Shown in pieces: positions 38,577-46,188 of a DNA stretch of 64,000 bases (positions are counted from its first letter, which is position 1; the number at the start of each line of letters is the position of its first letter). Both the position numbers and the translations under genes were made by a program. The notes below the pieces were generated by a model. It did not search any database. It had not been told where the DNA came from and saw nothing but the letters and a program-made list of their open reading frames with translations. The DNA is from Streptomyces sp. R21 (GTDB lineage Bacteria > Actinomycetota > Actinomycetes > Streptomycetales > Streptomycetaceae), in NCBI RefSeq assembly GCF_041051975.1, contig NZ_CP163435.1:1240001-1304000 (forward strand), written 5' to 3'.

Positions 38577-38745
38577 GCCGGCTCCGCATGTCGAGTGTCG
38601 AATGCCGGGTCGAACATAGCGCCCCCGAACAAGCGACTGAGCATCACCCCGAATCCAGGCGTCCAAGTCCGATGAGTTTCGTCATCGTTCCTCGTCTATA
38701 TCCGCGACACACCACACAACATCAGCCGCATTCGAGGAGAGCATC

Positions 38746-39324
38746 ATGACCGCTGTCTACACCTGGGACGTCTTTTCCACCCTTGACGGCTACGGCTCGT
38801 ACGGCCCCGACGGCGACTGGGGCGGCTACTGGGGAAAACAGGGCCCCGAGTTCCTTGACAACCGCCTTGCGGTGATCGGCGAAGAGCAGCGGATGATTCT
38901 CGGGGCCAACACCTTTCGGCTGTTCGAGAAGCTGCTGGGCCCGATCCCGGAGGCCGACCTCGATCCGGTGAACTCCCGGATGCGAAGCTTGCCGACAACG
39001 GTGGTGTCGAGGACGCTCGCAGGACCCTTCGCAGCGCCGGGCGTGACCGTCGCCGCCGGCGACGCCGTCGACGTCGTCGCCCGGCTCAAGGAGGAGTCCG
39101 AGGTGCCGTTGCGCTCGCACGGCAGCCTGTCGTTGAACCGGGCGCTGATGGCCGCGGGGCTCGTCGACCGCGTCCAGGTGACGATCTTCCCTGTGATCAG
39201 CGGCCGGACCGGGACCGCCCCGGTCTTCGAGGGCGCGGCCGACTTCGACCTCGAACTGATCCGGAGCCGGGTCTTCGACGGCCACACCCAAGAACTCATC
39301 TACCGGCCCACCCTGCACAGCTGA
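38746..39324 (+). CDS. dihydrofolate reductase-like (RibD_C) family protein
   Basis: A 192-residue shorter RibD_C-type protein (YTWDVFSTLDGYGSYGPDGDW at the start, SHGSLSLNRALMAAGLVDRVQ in the nucleotide-binding part). GAGGAGAGC precedes the ATG. It diverges from the permease operon over about 170 bp holding GATGA-N6-TCATC at 38671-38686, a weak operator candidate. It is the third member of this family in 21 kb. Function unknown. Confidence 0.85.
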   Translation: MTAVYTWDVFSTLDGYGSYGPDGDWGGYWGKQGPEFLDNRLAVIGEEQRMILGANTFRLFEKLLGPIPEADLDPVNSRMRSLPTTVVSRTLAGPFAAPGVTVAAGDAVDVVARLKEESEVPLRSHGSLSLNRALMAAGLVDRVQVTIFPVISGRTGTAPVFEGAADFDLELIRSRVFDGHTQELIYRPTLHS

Positions 39325-39416
39325 ACGCAACCATGCGCTGGACCTGGTCCAGCAGCCGAACCGCCCGAGCGGCAGGTGCGGGACGGCGCCGGCTGCGATC
39401 CGTACGGCCGAGCGAT

Positions 39417-39461
39417 GTGATCACTCGATCGTGAGTTCCTCTGCTTTCACACCTGTTGTGA
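39417..39461. promoter_or_regulatory. cluster of GTGA/TCAC inverted repeats before the isoprenoid genes
   Basis: GTGATCAC (39417-39424) is a perfect palindrome. TCAC-N6-GTGA spans 39421-39434, and TCACA-N5-TGTGA (39447-39461) is a perfect inverted repeat. All share one half-site and sit 67-111 bp upstream of the small-protein start, so they may form a cooperative operator for the operon. Confidence 0.45.
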
Positions 39462-39527
39462 CGCCACGCTCGCCAGGGTGGCTGCGACCGGCGTCGCCTG
39501 AATGCGCAGCGGGTGGCGGGAGATGGC

Positions 39528-39806
39528 ATGACGCAGGACGCGGGACAGCGCGGGGGCCCGGACGACCGGGCCGTGCTGTTGGTGGCCGGGCTGGCCGATC
39601 TGGCGGTGAGCACGCTGGGTTCGGCCTTGGGCGCGGTGCGGGGGCTGCTGCGCCGCTCGGACACCGCGGACCTGGCGGCGGAAGCCCGGCACGATCTGGC
39701 GGCGCGCGGGCGTCTGGCGCTGGACCGGTATGCGGCCGTACCCCCCGCCCACTTGGAGCTTCTCGCCCGGCATGTCCAGGCTCGGCAGGCAGCCGATGAT
39801 GTCTGA
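39528..39806 (+). CDS. small conserved protein preceding polyprenyl synthase
   Basis: A 92-residue protein with one moderately hydrophobic helix (AVLLVAGLADLAVSTLGSAL) and a basic/acidic helical tail ending in AHLELLARHVQARQAADDV. GGGAGATGG precedes the ATG. It overlaps the polyprenyl synthase start by 8 nt, implying co-translation and perhaps a physical partnership or membrane tether for that enzyme. No known domain recognised. Confidence 0.65.
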   Translation: MTQDAGQRGGPDDRAVLLVAGLADLAVSTLGSALGAVRGLLRRSDTADLAAEARHDLAARGRLALDRYAAVPPAHLELLARHVQARQAADDV

Positions 39807-40851
39807 CCGGTGGGAGCCGGCCGCGTTCAAGACCCGCGTCGACGAGGTACTGCGCAGGTTCATCATGCAGGAGGCCGATCAGTTGGCGGCGATCGATCCA
39901 CTTCTGGGGCCGGTGGCCGAACAGTTGGAGGCCGCGGTCGCGGACGGAAAGCGGCTGCGGGCGGCGTTCTGCTACTGGGGTTGGCGCGCGGTGGGGCAGC
40001 CGGACAGCGACGCACTGGTGCGGGCGGCGGCTTCCATGGAGCTGGTGCATGCCGCGGCCATCGTGCACGACGACCTCATCGATGACAGCCCGCTGCGGCA
40101 CGGCAGGCCCACCGCACATATCGCGCTGCGCGGTGCGGTACGCCGTCGCCCCCGTGCCGTTGCCGCCGCCCGGTCGCTGGCGATGCTGGTGGGAGACCTG
40201 CTGATGGCGTTGGCCGGGCAGGTGTTCGCGACCAGCGGTCTGCCCGCCGCGTATCTGGCACGGGCCCGCCCGCTCTGGTCGGTGCTGGCCCGGGAGCTGA
40301 TCGCGGGCGAGTGCCTGGAGATTCTGCGGACCGGAGCCGGTCCGGACACCGGTGCGTCGCTGAAGGTGATCCGGTACAAGACCGCCAAGTACACCGTCGA
40401 GCACCCCCTGTTGATCGGTGGCGCCCTGGCCGGGGCGGGGGCGCGGCTGCGCGAGGGCTACTCCGCGTACGGACTGCCGCTGGGCGAGGCGTTCCAGCTG
40501 CGGGACGACCTGCTCGGCCTGTTCGGAAACCCGGAGCGCACCGGAAAGGCCAACGCCGACGACGTGCGCGGCCATCGGCCCACCGCCCTGCTGGCCGAGA
40601 CCTGGCGCCTCGCCGGAGACGACGAGCGAGAGCAGCTGCGTGCCCTCCTGGGCCGACGCGACCTCGACGGGGAGGGTCTGCACGCGGTACGCGAGGTGAT
40701 GCGCCGGCTCAGGGCACCCGACCGCATCGAGGACATGATCACCGCCCGGGTCGAAGAGGCTCTCGGCGCTCTCCATGAGCTGGACGTACCGGCACACGCC
40801 GCCGCAGCCCTGACCGCGCTGGCGCATTCGGCGGCGGTCCGCCCGTCCTGA
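39799..40851 (+). CDS. polyprenyl (isoprenyl) diphosphate synthase
   Basis: A 350-residue trans-prenyltransferase that condenses isopentenyl diphosphate with allylic diphosphates. The first Asp-rich motif is HDDLIDDSPLRHGRP (DDxxD) and the second QLRDDLLGLFGNPERTGK. Both Mg-binding sites are complete. The residue pattern before the first motif (ASMELVHAAAIVHDD) does not by itself settle C15, C20 or longer chain length. Start at 39799 (ATG after ATG), overlapping the small protein. Followed 91 nt later by an MpaB-like oxygenase. Confidence 0.92.
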   Translation: MSDRWEPAAFKTRVDEVLRRFIMQEADQLAAIDPLLGPVAEQLEAAVADGKRLRAAFCYWGWRAVGQPDSDALVRAAASMELVHAAAIVHDDLIDDSPLRHGRPTAHIALRGAVRRRPRAVAAARSLAMLVGDLLMALAGQVFATSGLPAAYLARARPLWSVLARELIAGECLEILRTGAGPDTGASLKVIRYKTAKYTVEHPLLIGGALAGAGARLREGYSAYGLPLGEAFQLRDDLLGLFGNPERTGKANADDVRGHRPTALLAETWRLAGDDEREQLRALLGRRDLDGEGLHAVREVMRRLRAPDRIEDMITARVEEALGALHELDVPAHAAAALTALAHSAAVRPS

Positions 40852-40942
40852 CCCGCGCACAGGTACGGGGCCAGTGCCGTTCCTGGCCGCCGTTCCGTCC
40901 CCCGGTCGCGGGCGACCCCTGTCGAGAACAAGGAGCCACGCC

Positions 40943-42103
40943 ATGAATTACACCGAGGCGTCGATGGACGCCCTGCGGCAGACCGGTGACGATCTCGCCG
41001 ACGCGACCGTCGCCGCACTCTTCGAGCGCGGGGAGGTGGGCAGGTTCAACACCCTGATGCGCTACGTCTCCACCGCCGGCGCTCCCCTGCCGGCCGGGTT
41101 GCCCGACGTCGCACGGGACTACCTGGAAGCCACCAGCGCCCCGCCGGCCTGGGTCGACTGGGGGGAGATGGAGAAGGCACGGCTGTTCTTCATCGACAAC
41201 AACGTGCACATCTCCACCGCGCTGTCCTTCGCCTCCATGCCCGCCTGCTATGTCGTTCCGCATGTGGCGAAGCTGTTGTCCACCACCCACGGGCTGAAGT
41301 ACCCGTCCAAGCGGATGGCGGAGACCGGCCAGTTCACCGTCTACCTCATGCAGCCCGGCGCTTTCGAGGCCGGCAGCCGCTTCATCCCCGCAGCCCAGAA
41401 GGTCCGCCTGCTGCACGCCTCCATCCGCCATCACCTCGCACGCGAGAACCGCTGGGACACCGCGGCCCACGGAACGCCGATCTGTCAGGAGGACATGATC
41501 GGCGGTCAGATGTTCTTCTCCCTGCTCGTCCTGGACAGCCTGCACCGCCTCGGGATCCACATGTCGACGGAGGGCGCGGAAGCGTACTACTACGCCTGGC
41601 GGGTGGTCGGTGCGATGCTCGGCGTCGACCAGGACGCCGTCCCCGGCACCCTTGACGAGGCCCGCCGATTCCTCGACCTGTACATGGTCCGGCACATGGG
41701 GCCCTCCGAGGAAGGCGCCCACCTGACCCGGCAACTCATCGACCTCTACGAGGAGGTGGTGCCCGGCACCTTCTTCGACCCGATCGTCTCCGCTCTCATC
41801 CGCCACCTCATCGGAGACACGTGCGCCGACTGGCTCCAGGTGCCCCGCACCTCATGGGACACCGTCGTCAAGGCCGTGCCCCACCTCCTCGGCGTGCTGG
41901 AAACCATCGAGGACCGCTCCCCTGTCGGCGCCTGGGCGCTGGACCGCCTCGGCCATCTCACTTCGGTCCTCGAACTGTCTTCCCTCACCCGCGGACGCGT
42001 CATGCACTACGCCATCCCCGAACAGCTCAAGAAGGACTACGGCATCTCCAACGCGGTGCCACCCACTCACCGGTGGACCCCACCGTCCGCCACAGTCTCC
42101 TGA
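40943..42103 (+). CDS. MpaB/DUF2236-family oxygenase (latex-clearing-protein-like)
   Basis: A 386-residue all-helical protein of the oxygenase MpaB/DUF2236 family, haem enzymes that include rubber oxygenase Lcp and the fungal MpaB that cleaves a farnesyl chain. Signature stretches are VPHVAKLLSTTHGLKYPSKRMAET, VRLLHASIRHHL (likely haem-ligand region) and GTPICQEDMIGGQMFFSLLV. AAGGAG precedes the ATG. No signal peptide, so it is cytoplasmic, unlike secreted Lcp. Directly downstream of polyprenyl synthase, which suggests it oxidises the prenyl chain made by that enzyme. Confidence 0.85.
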   Translation: MNYTEASMDALRQTGDDLADATVAALFERGEVGRFNTLMRYVSTAGAPLPAGLPDVARDYLEATSAPPAWVDWGEMEKARLFFIDNNVHISTALSFASMPACYVVPHVAKLLSTTHGLKYPSKRMAETGQFTVYLMQPGAFEAGSRFIPAAQKVRLLHASIRHHLARENRWDTAAHGTPICQEDMIGGQMFFSLLVLDSLHRLGIHMSTEGAEAYYYAWRVVGAMLGVDQDAVPGTLDEARRFLDLYMVRHMGPSEEGAHLTRQLIDLYEEVVPGTFFDPIVSALIRHLIGDTCADWLQVPRTSWDTVVKAVPHLLGVLETIEDRSPVGAWALDRLGHLTSVLELSSLTRGRVMHYAIPEQLKKDYGISNAVPPTHRWTPPSATVS

Positions 42104-42164
42104 CACCTGCCAGTGATCCACGCCCTGGCCGCCGACACCGGTGACGGGGTGCGGTGTTCCGCCG

Positions 42165-43301
42165 CTATCCGCGCTGCTTGTAGCGCTTCCATGCGCGGCC
42201 GCCGTCGCGAGAGGTCCACAGTCCTTCGTTCTTCACCAGGTCGTACGTCGCCGTCGTCGCGTCCGCGATGCCATGGAGCGTCGTGCCGTCGACAACGAAC
42301 GACGTGAATGCCGCTGGTGTCTTCAGCTCGTGGAAGACGCTGTTGGCGCGGTCGTCGGCGAGCCAGTAGCGGCCGCCTTCCTCGCCGACGAGCAGCCGCC
42401 CGTCCGCGAGCACCTCCAGGACCAGCGACTCCGGGCCACGCTTCAGGTCCCTGAAGGGAATGCCGTTGCCGAGGACCGTCTGCCAGTGCCTGCCGCCGTC
42501 CGTTGTCGCCAACAGGCCGCGCACGCTCTCGCCCCGGGTGAGGGACAGCGCCGCGGTGCCACCCCGCGCGGCGAGGATGCCTCCCTCATACGACTTCGGG
42601 ACGGCCGTGGAGCCGAGGGTACGGCCATCGCGCTGCCAGAGGACGCGGTCGGGGTCTTCGGTCAGGCGCTGCTCCAGGCTCCAGGCCGTGCCCCGCTCGT
42701 CGACGGCGAGCTGGATGGCGTCGTCCGGCACTCCGGCCGGGGGTGCGACAGCGCGCGTGGCGGGGCGGTAGATGAGGGTCGGCTCCATTTCGGCAAGCAG
42801 GATGTCGCCGGGGCGGATACGCATCGGGGTGCCGGTGATGACGACCTTGTGCCGCTTTCCGTGTACATCCAGGGCATACGCTCCCTCGGTCCCTCCCTCC
42901 GACGGCACCCGTACGAAGCCCCCGGGCACCCCCTTGAACGCGACCGGCGCCGCCTCCGCGTCCGTGTGTTCCGCGTGCTCGGCGACCGTGCGGCCGTCGG
43001 GGCCGACGATGCGCCAGGCGGAAGCGGCCGGCCCCTCGTCGTCCTCGACGTTGCCGGCGTCGTACGTCAGAAGCAGCGAGCCGTCGTCCGCGCGAACCAC
43101 GTCGGCGGGTGCGCCGGCCGCCGCGATGACGTCGGCGGGACGTGGGTGAGGGTCTTCGATGACGCGCTGGTACTTCGCCTCGCGGTCCCCGGATTCTCCC
43201 TCGCCGGAGCCGCCCGGGCTGCAGGAGGTCAGCGCCAGCGCCGCACTCGCCGCGACCACGAGCCCGACCGTCCGCCTCCCGCGTTTCCTCAGCCACGCCA
43301 T
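42165..43301 (-). CDS. lipoprotein with BNR/beta-propeller-like repeats
   Basis: A 378-residue putative lipoprotein. A signal peptide after RKRGRR carries a lipobox (ALALTSC, Cys about 26), followed by a Gly/Ser/Glu spacer. The rest is beta-rich with BNR/Asp-box-like repeats (ATTDGGRHWQTV and TSRDGGRAWKRY), as in photosynthesis-stability-factor and sialidase-like propellers. ATG 43301 chosen because GTGAGGATG precedes it. It probably sits on the outer face of the membrane. Divergent from the fulvocin-related gene. Function unknown. Confidence 0.7.
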   Translation of the reverse strand: MAWLRKRGRRTVGLVVAASAALALTSCSPGGSGEGESGDREAKYQRVIEDPHPRPADVIAAAGAPADVVRADDGSLLLTYDAGNVEDDEGPAASAWRIVGPDGRTVAEHAEHTDAEAAPVAFKGVPGGFVRVPSEGGTEGAYALDVHGKRHKVVITGTPMRIRPGDILLAEMEPTLIYRPATRAVAPPAGVPDDAIQLAVDERGTAWSLEQRLTEDPDRVLWQRDGRTLGSTAVPKSYEGGILAARGGTAALSLTRGESVRGLLATTDGGRHWQTVLGNGIPFRDLKRGPESLVLEVLADGRLLVGEEGGRYWLADDRANSVFHELKTPAAFTSFVVDGTTLHGIADATTATYDLVKNEGLWTSRDGGRAWKRYKQRG

Positions 43302-43363
43302 GGCCACATCCTCACATGAGGCGACCCCGGCACCGGAAAACGTTTCGTTCCTCGTCGAAATGA

Positions 43364-43393
43364 TTGACGCTTCCAGACGTGCCGGCAAATGAT
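43364..43393 (+). promoter_or_regulatory. candidate promoter of the fulvocin-related gene
   Basis: TTGACG (43364-43369) and AATGAT (43388-43393) are separated by 18 nt, giving a start near 43400 and a leader of about 55 nt. A TTTCG-N8-CGAAA inverted repeat lies just upstream (43343-43360). Seen in sequence; activity inferred. Confidence 0.4.
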
Positions 43394-43455
43394 TTCGAAC
43401 TCACACCGCACGGGCACCATGGGACGAGCTGTCACATAAACGTGGGGAGAATATT

Positions 43456-44394
43456 GTGACCGAGTGGATATTGGCATTCGACGCCGACTGTCGATTCTGT
43501 GAAGAAGTGGTGGGTCGGGTTCGCGCGTCCACCGACGGCACGTTGACCACTGCGGGCCTCACGGAACCCCGTATTCGCGGCCTGCGCACGCGCGCTCTGG
43601 GAGACGGGGCCGAGTGGGCCCCGACCCTGTTGGCGGTCGACGGCGACCAGGTGCGGGCCTGGACCGGAACCGCGCTGTCCCTCCGCCTGGCGCGGCTGCT
43701 GGGGCCGTCGGACTCGCTGCGGGTGGTGCGTGCGCTCCGCGGCCTCGATGCGCTGCGGCCCCCGAGCCGTCGAGGAATCCTCAAGGCCGTGCCGGGGCTG
43801 GCCCTGGGAACGTTTCTGGTCACCGGTGGCCTGGCAGCCTCACCCGCGCAGGCGGTGACCCGCGCCAGGGGCAGTAAGGCGTCGCGATGGGTGAAGGCCA
43901 ACCTCGACCGGTTGCCCTCCGGCTACTCCGAATTCGTCTCCTACCCCGCGGACTATCGGCGTGCCATTTACGGTTCGCTGTCCGCTTCCGCGCGGAGTGA
44001 TCTATGGGTGGCGCACTTCGCGCATTACCGGAAGACACACGCCGCTCTGTCGGCCGAGCAGTCCGCAGTCCTGGACGACGCGACGCGGCTGGCACCGCAG
44101 ATCATCGCGGGGCGCCAGCGGGGAGCAGCCCTCGAAGGGCTGGTGACGGCGGCCGTGGCGGCGTTCGGCGAGAGCGGGGCGCGGGGGGTTCTCATGGTGC
44201 TGGGCCCCGCCGACAAGCAAGGCGCGGCGCCTCGCAGCGGTCAGGGCACCCAGGTCATGGACTGCAATTCCCAGTGCGCGGGGACCGGCAGCTGCGACAT
44301 GGTGTGCTACTCCCATCCGTGGTGGTGCAACTGGACCGATTACGGCTGCGGTCCACTGTGGCTGGGACCGTGCAGCGGGGTTTGCGCCCCCTGA
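43456..44394 (+). CDS. fulvocin-C-related Cys-rich protein with N-terminal CxxC domain and internal Tat-like signal
   Basis: A 312-residue protein in three parts. Residues 1-95 resemble a DCC/thioredoxin-like domain with FDADCRFCEE (Cys12, Cys15). Residues 101-135 hold RPPSRRGILKAVPGLALGTF and AASPAQA, i.e. a Tat-type SRRxxLK motif, a hydrophobic core and an AxA cleavage site, placed internally. The end carries eight cysteines (270, 274, 280, 284, 291, 298, 306, 310) in 41 residues with WWCNW and GCGPLW, like bacteriocin fulvocin C. I infer that the tail is oxidised in the cytoplasm and then exported. GTG start with GGGGAG upstream. No immunity or modification gene is evident. Confidence 0.7.
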   Translation: MTEWILAFDADCRFCEEVVGRVRASTDGTLTTAGLTEPRIRGLRTRALGDGAEWAPTLLAVDGDQVRAWTGTALSLRLARLLGPSDSLRVVRALRGLDALRPPSRRGILKAVPGLALGTFLVTGGLAASPAQAVTRARGSKASRWVKANLDRLPSGYSEFVSYPADYRRAIYGSLSASARSDLWVAHFAHYRKTHAALSAEQSAVLDDATRLAPQIIAGRQRGAALEGLVTAAVAAFGESGARGVLMVLGPADKQGAAPRSGQGTQVMDCNSQCAGTGSCDMVCYSHPWWCNWTDYGCGPLWLGPCSGVCAP

Positions 44395-44542
44395 AGCCAG
44401 CTCTGCTCGGAACGTGGCCCGCGACCGTTGCCCTATGCAGCCCGGCTGTGCGGCCGACGAGTGAACCGATCACGAAGTGCGACCGCCGCGGTCCGGTGAT
44501 GCAATGGCATGGGGGAATAGCCACAAGCGCAGAGGTGACGCC

Positions 44543-45004
44543 GTGAGCGACGCATTCAATGAAGTCGACACATCCGGCGAGATGGGACCGATCGACTATC
44601 TGGTCGTCGAGTTTCCGGGTAACCGAATGACCGGCGAGGGCCTGCCGCTCCTGGTCGATCTGGTGGACCGTGGCCTCATCCGCATCCTCGACCTGACGTT
44701 CATCCGCAAGGACGCCGACGGGTCGGTGACCGGCCTGGAGATCGGCGACCTCACCGGAGACGGCGAACTCGACCTGGCCGTGTTCGAAGGAGCGTCCTCC
44801 GGACTGCTGGGCCAGGACGACCTCGATGAGGCAGCCGCCGCGCTGAAGCCCGGCAACTCCGCCGGCGTCCTGATCTACGAGAACCTGTGGGCCGCCCCGT
44901 TCGCCGCCGCCCTGCATCGCAGCGGTGCCGAGCTGGTCGCCTCCGGGAGGATCCCGGTGCCCACCGTCCTGGCCGCGCTCGACGCGATGGAGTCCGCCCC
45001 CTGA
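44543..45004 (+). CDS. DUF6325 family protein
   Basis: A 153-residue protein of the DUF6325/DUF1269-like family (MGPIDYLVVEFPGNRMTGEG, GLIRILDLTFIRKDADGSV, GVLIYENLWAAPFAAALHRS). No catalytic motif and no membrane helix. The family nearly always pairs with a SHOCT-domain protein in actinobacteria, as here 68 nt downstream. GTG start with AGAGGTGA before it. Function unknown, with stress or membrane association often proposed. Confidence 0.85.
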   Translation: MSDAFNEVDTSGEMGPIDYLVVEFPGNRMTGEGLPLLVDLVDRGLIRILDLTFIRKDADGSVTGLEIGDLTGDGELDLAVFEGASSGLLGQDDLDEAAAALKPGNSAGVLIYENLWAAPFAAALHRSGAELVASGRIPVPTVLAALDAMESAP

Positions 45005-45072
45005 CCGACAACCGGTGCCGGTTGTCCGGCCCGGACTGCCGCAGACAGGGGGAAGTGAGAAGGGAGATCGCC

Positions 45073-45360
45073 ATGCCGGGTCTACTCCGAGGAGTCGCCC
45101 GTACGGCCGTCGTCGCCGGAACGGCCACCGCCGTATCGAACCGTGTGTCACGCCGACAGCAGGGACGCTGGGCCGCCCAGCAGGGATACCAGGAGCCCGC
45201 GCCGCAGCCGACGTATGCTGCCGAGCCTGCCGCGGCTCCGCCGGCCCCCGACATGAGCAGCAAGATCGAGCAGCTGAAGCAGCTCGGCGAGCTCAAGTCC
45301 CAGGGTGTTCTCACCGAAGCGGAGTTCGAGGACCAGAAGCGCAAGCTCCTCGCTGCCTGA
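45073..45360 (+). CDS. SHOCT-domain protein
   Basis: A 95-residue protein. The N-terminal half is basic and Ala/Thr-rich (RTAVVAGTATAVSNRVSRRQ), the middle is Pro/Ala-rich, and the C-terminal 35 residues are a SHOCT module (KIEQLKQLGELKSQGVLTEA ending in FEDQKRKLL). SHOCT modules mediate oligomerisation. Second gene of the DUF6325-SHOCT pair. GGGAGA precedes the ATG. Confidence 0.87.
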   Translation: MPGLLRGVARTAVVAGTATAVSNRVSRRQQGRWAAQQGYQEPAPQPTYAAEPAAAPPAPDMSSKIEQLKQLGELKSQGVLTEAEFEDQKRKLLAA

Positions 45361-45391
45361 CCGCTCCGGACCGGGCCGACAAGCCCCCGGC

Positions 45392-45994
45392 TCAACGCTT
45401 TTCGCGTCGGCTGCGGATGCTCAGGGCGGTGACGGAGACAAGGAACCAGAAGGCACCGAAGGCGGAGTATCCGGCGACGGTGGACAGGCCACTCGTCGCC
45501 GAGGTGGACATGGCGGCGATGGAGGCACCGGCGACGACGGACTGTCCGCCGCTGATGACCATGGGCCACTGGGCTCCGACGGTGCGTCGGCGCCGGATCG
45601 CCACCACGAGCTGGATCGCTCCGGAAGCAAGGGCCCAGAGGCCGAACACGAGCAGGGCCGTGCCGATGGTGGAGAAGGCGACGGCGATCATCCCCGCGGC
45701 GGTGACGAGTCCGAGAGCCACGTTGGTGGTACCGACGCGGTCCATGGAGCCGGCATTGGCCATGCGATGTTCGAGGAGCGTGGCGATGGCGTCCCACAGG
45801 GGGTAGACGACGAGCAGCACGGACGCGACCACGGTGGGCCTGTCCGTCGACACCAGCGAGGTGGAGTTCGTGACGACGAGTGCCACCCAGATCAGGGAGA
45901 AGGCGACTCGGATCAGGTAGAGCGAGCGCAGCCCGGAAGACGTGGTCGTGGTCGTGGTCGTGGTCGTGCTCGAAGTCACGGTGGTCTGAGTCAT
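45392..45994 (-). CDS. DUF308/HdeD-like membrane protein
   Basis: A 200-residue integral membrane protein with five or six helices (for example SLIWVALVVTNSTSLV, VVASVLLVVYPLWDAIATLL and GTALLVFGLWALASGAIQLV). The N-terminus is a run of threonines (TTTTTTTTTSS) encoded by a repetitive ACC/ACG tract (45944-45971 on the forward strand). The HdeD/DUF308 family is linked to acid or general stress. It is divergent from the sensor kinase across the operator cluster at 46075-46172, so it is a likely target of that two-component system. Confidence 0.8.
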   Translation of the reverse strand: MTQTTVTSSTTTTTTTTTSSGLRSLYLIRVAFSLIWVALVVTNSTSLVSTDRPTVVASVLLVVYPLWDAIATLLEHRMANAGSMDRVGTTNVALGLVTAAGMIAVAFSTIGTALLVFGLWALASGAIQLVVAIRRRRTVGAQWPMVISGGQSVVAGASIAAMSTSATSGLSTVAGYSAFGAFWFLVSVTALSIRSRREKR

Positions 45995-46074
45995 CGGGTG
46001 TCCCGTTTTGTGATCGTGATGGTGTGAGACGGTCGCCTCGATGAGGAGTCTCAGCGGCTTCCGGAGGGGGTGCG

Positions 46075-46172
46075 TACTTCGAACGAAGTAGTTCTGCCAT
46101 CCACTTCGAATCGAGTGAGTTCTGCCGTCCCCATCGCCCGGACCGGGCTCGCCGTCTACTTCATTCGAAGTA
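46075..46172. promoter_or_regulatory. operator cluster TACTTC-N4-GAAGTA between DUF308 and histidine kinase genes
   Basis: Two perfect inverted repeats of the form TACTTC-N4-GAAGTA lie at 46075-46090 (spacer GAAC) and 46157-46172 (spacer ATTC). A degenerate third copy is at 46102-46117 (CACTTCGAATCGAGTG). First and last centres are 82 bp apart. The last ends 17 bp before the kinase start, so bound protein would repress or autoregulate it. The encoded response regulator or an unlinked regulator could be the ligand. Confidence 0.7.
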
Positions 46173-46188
46173 CACGGCCGCAGCACAC

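Noticed and set aside
38577..38745. Zur-type operator before the permease operon
   Set aside because: No A/T-rich GAAAA-N-TTTTC-like box is present. Only GATGA-N6-TCATC was seen.
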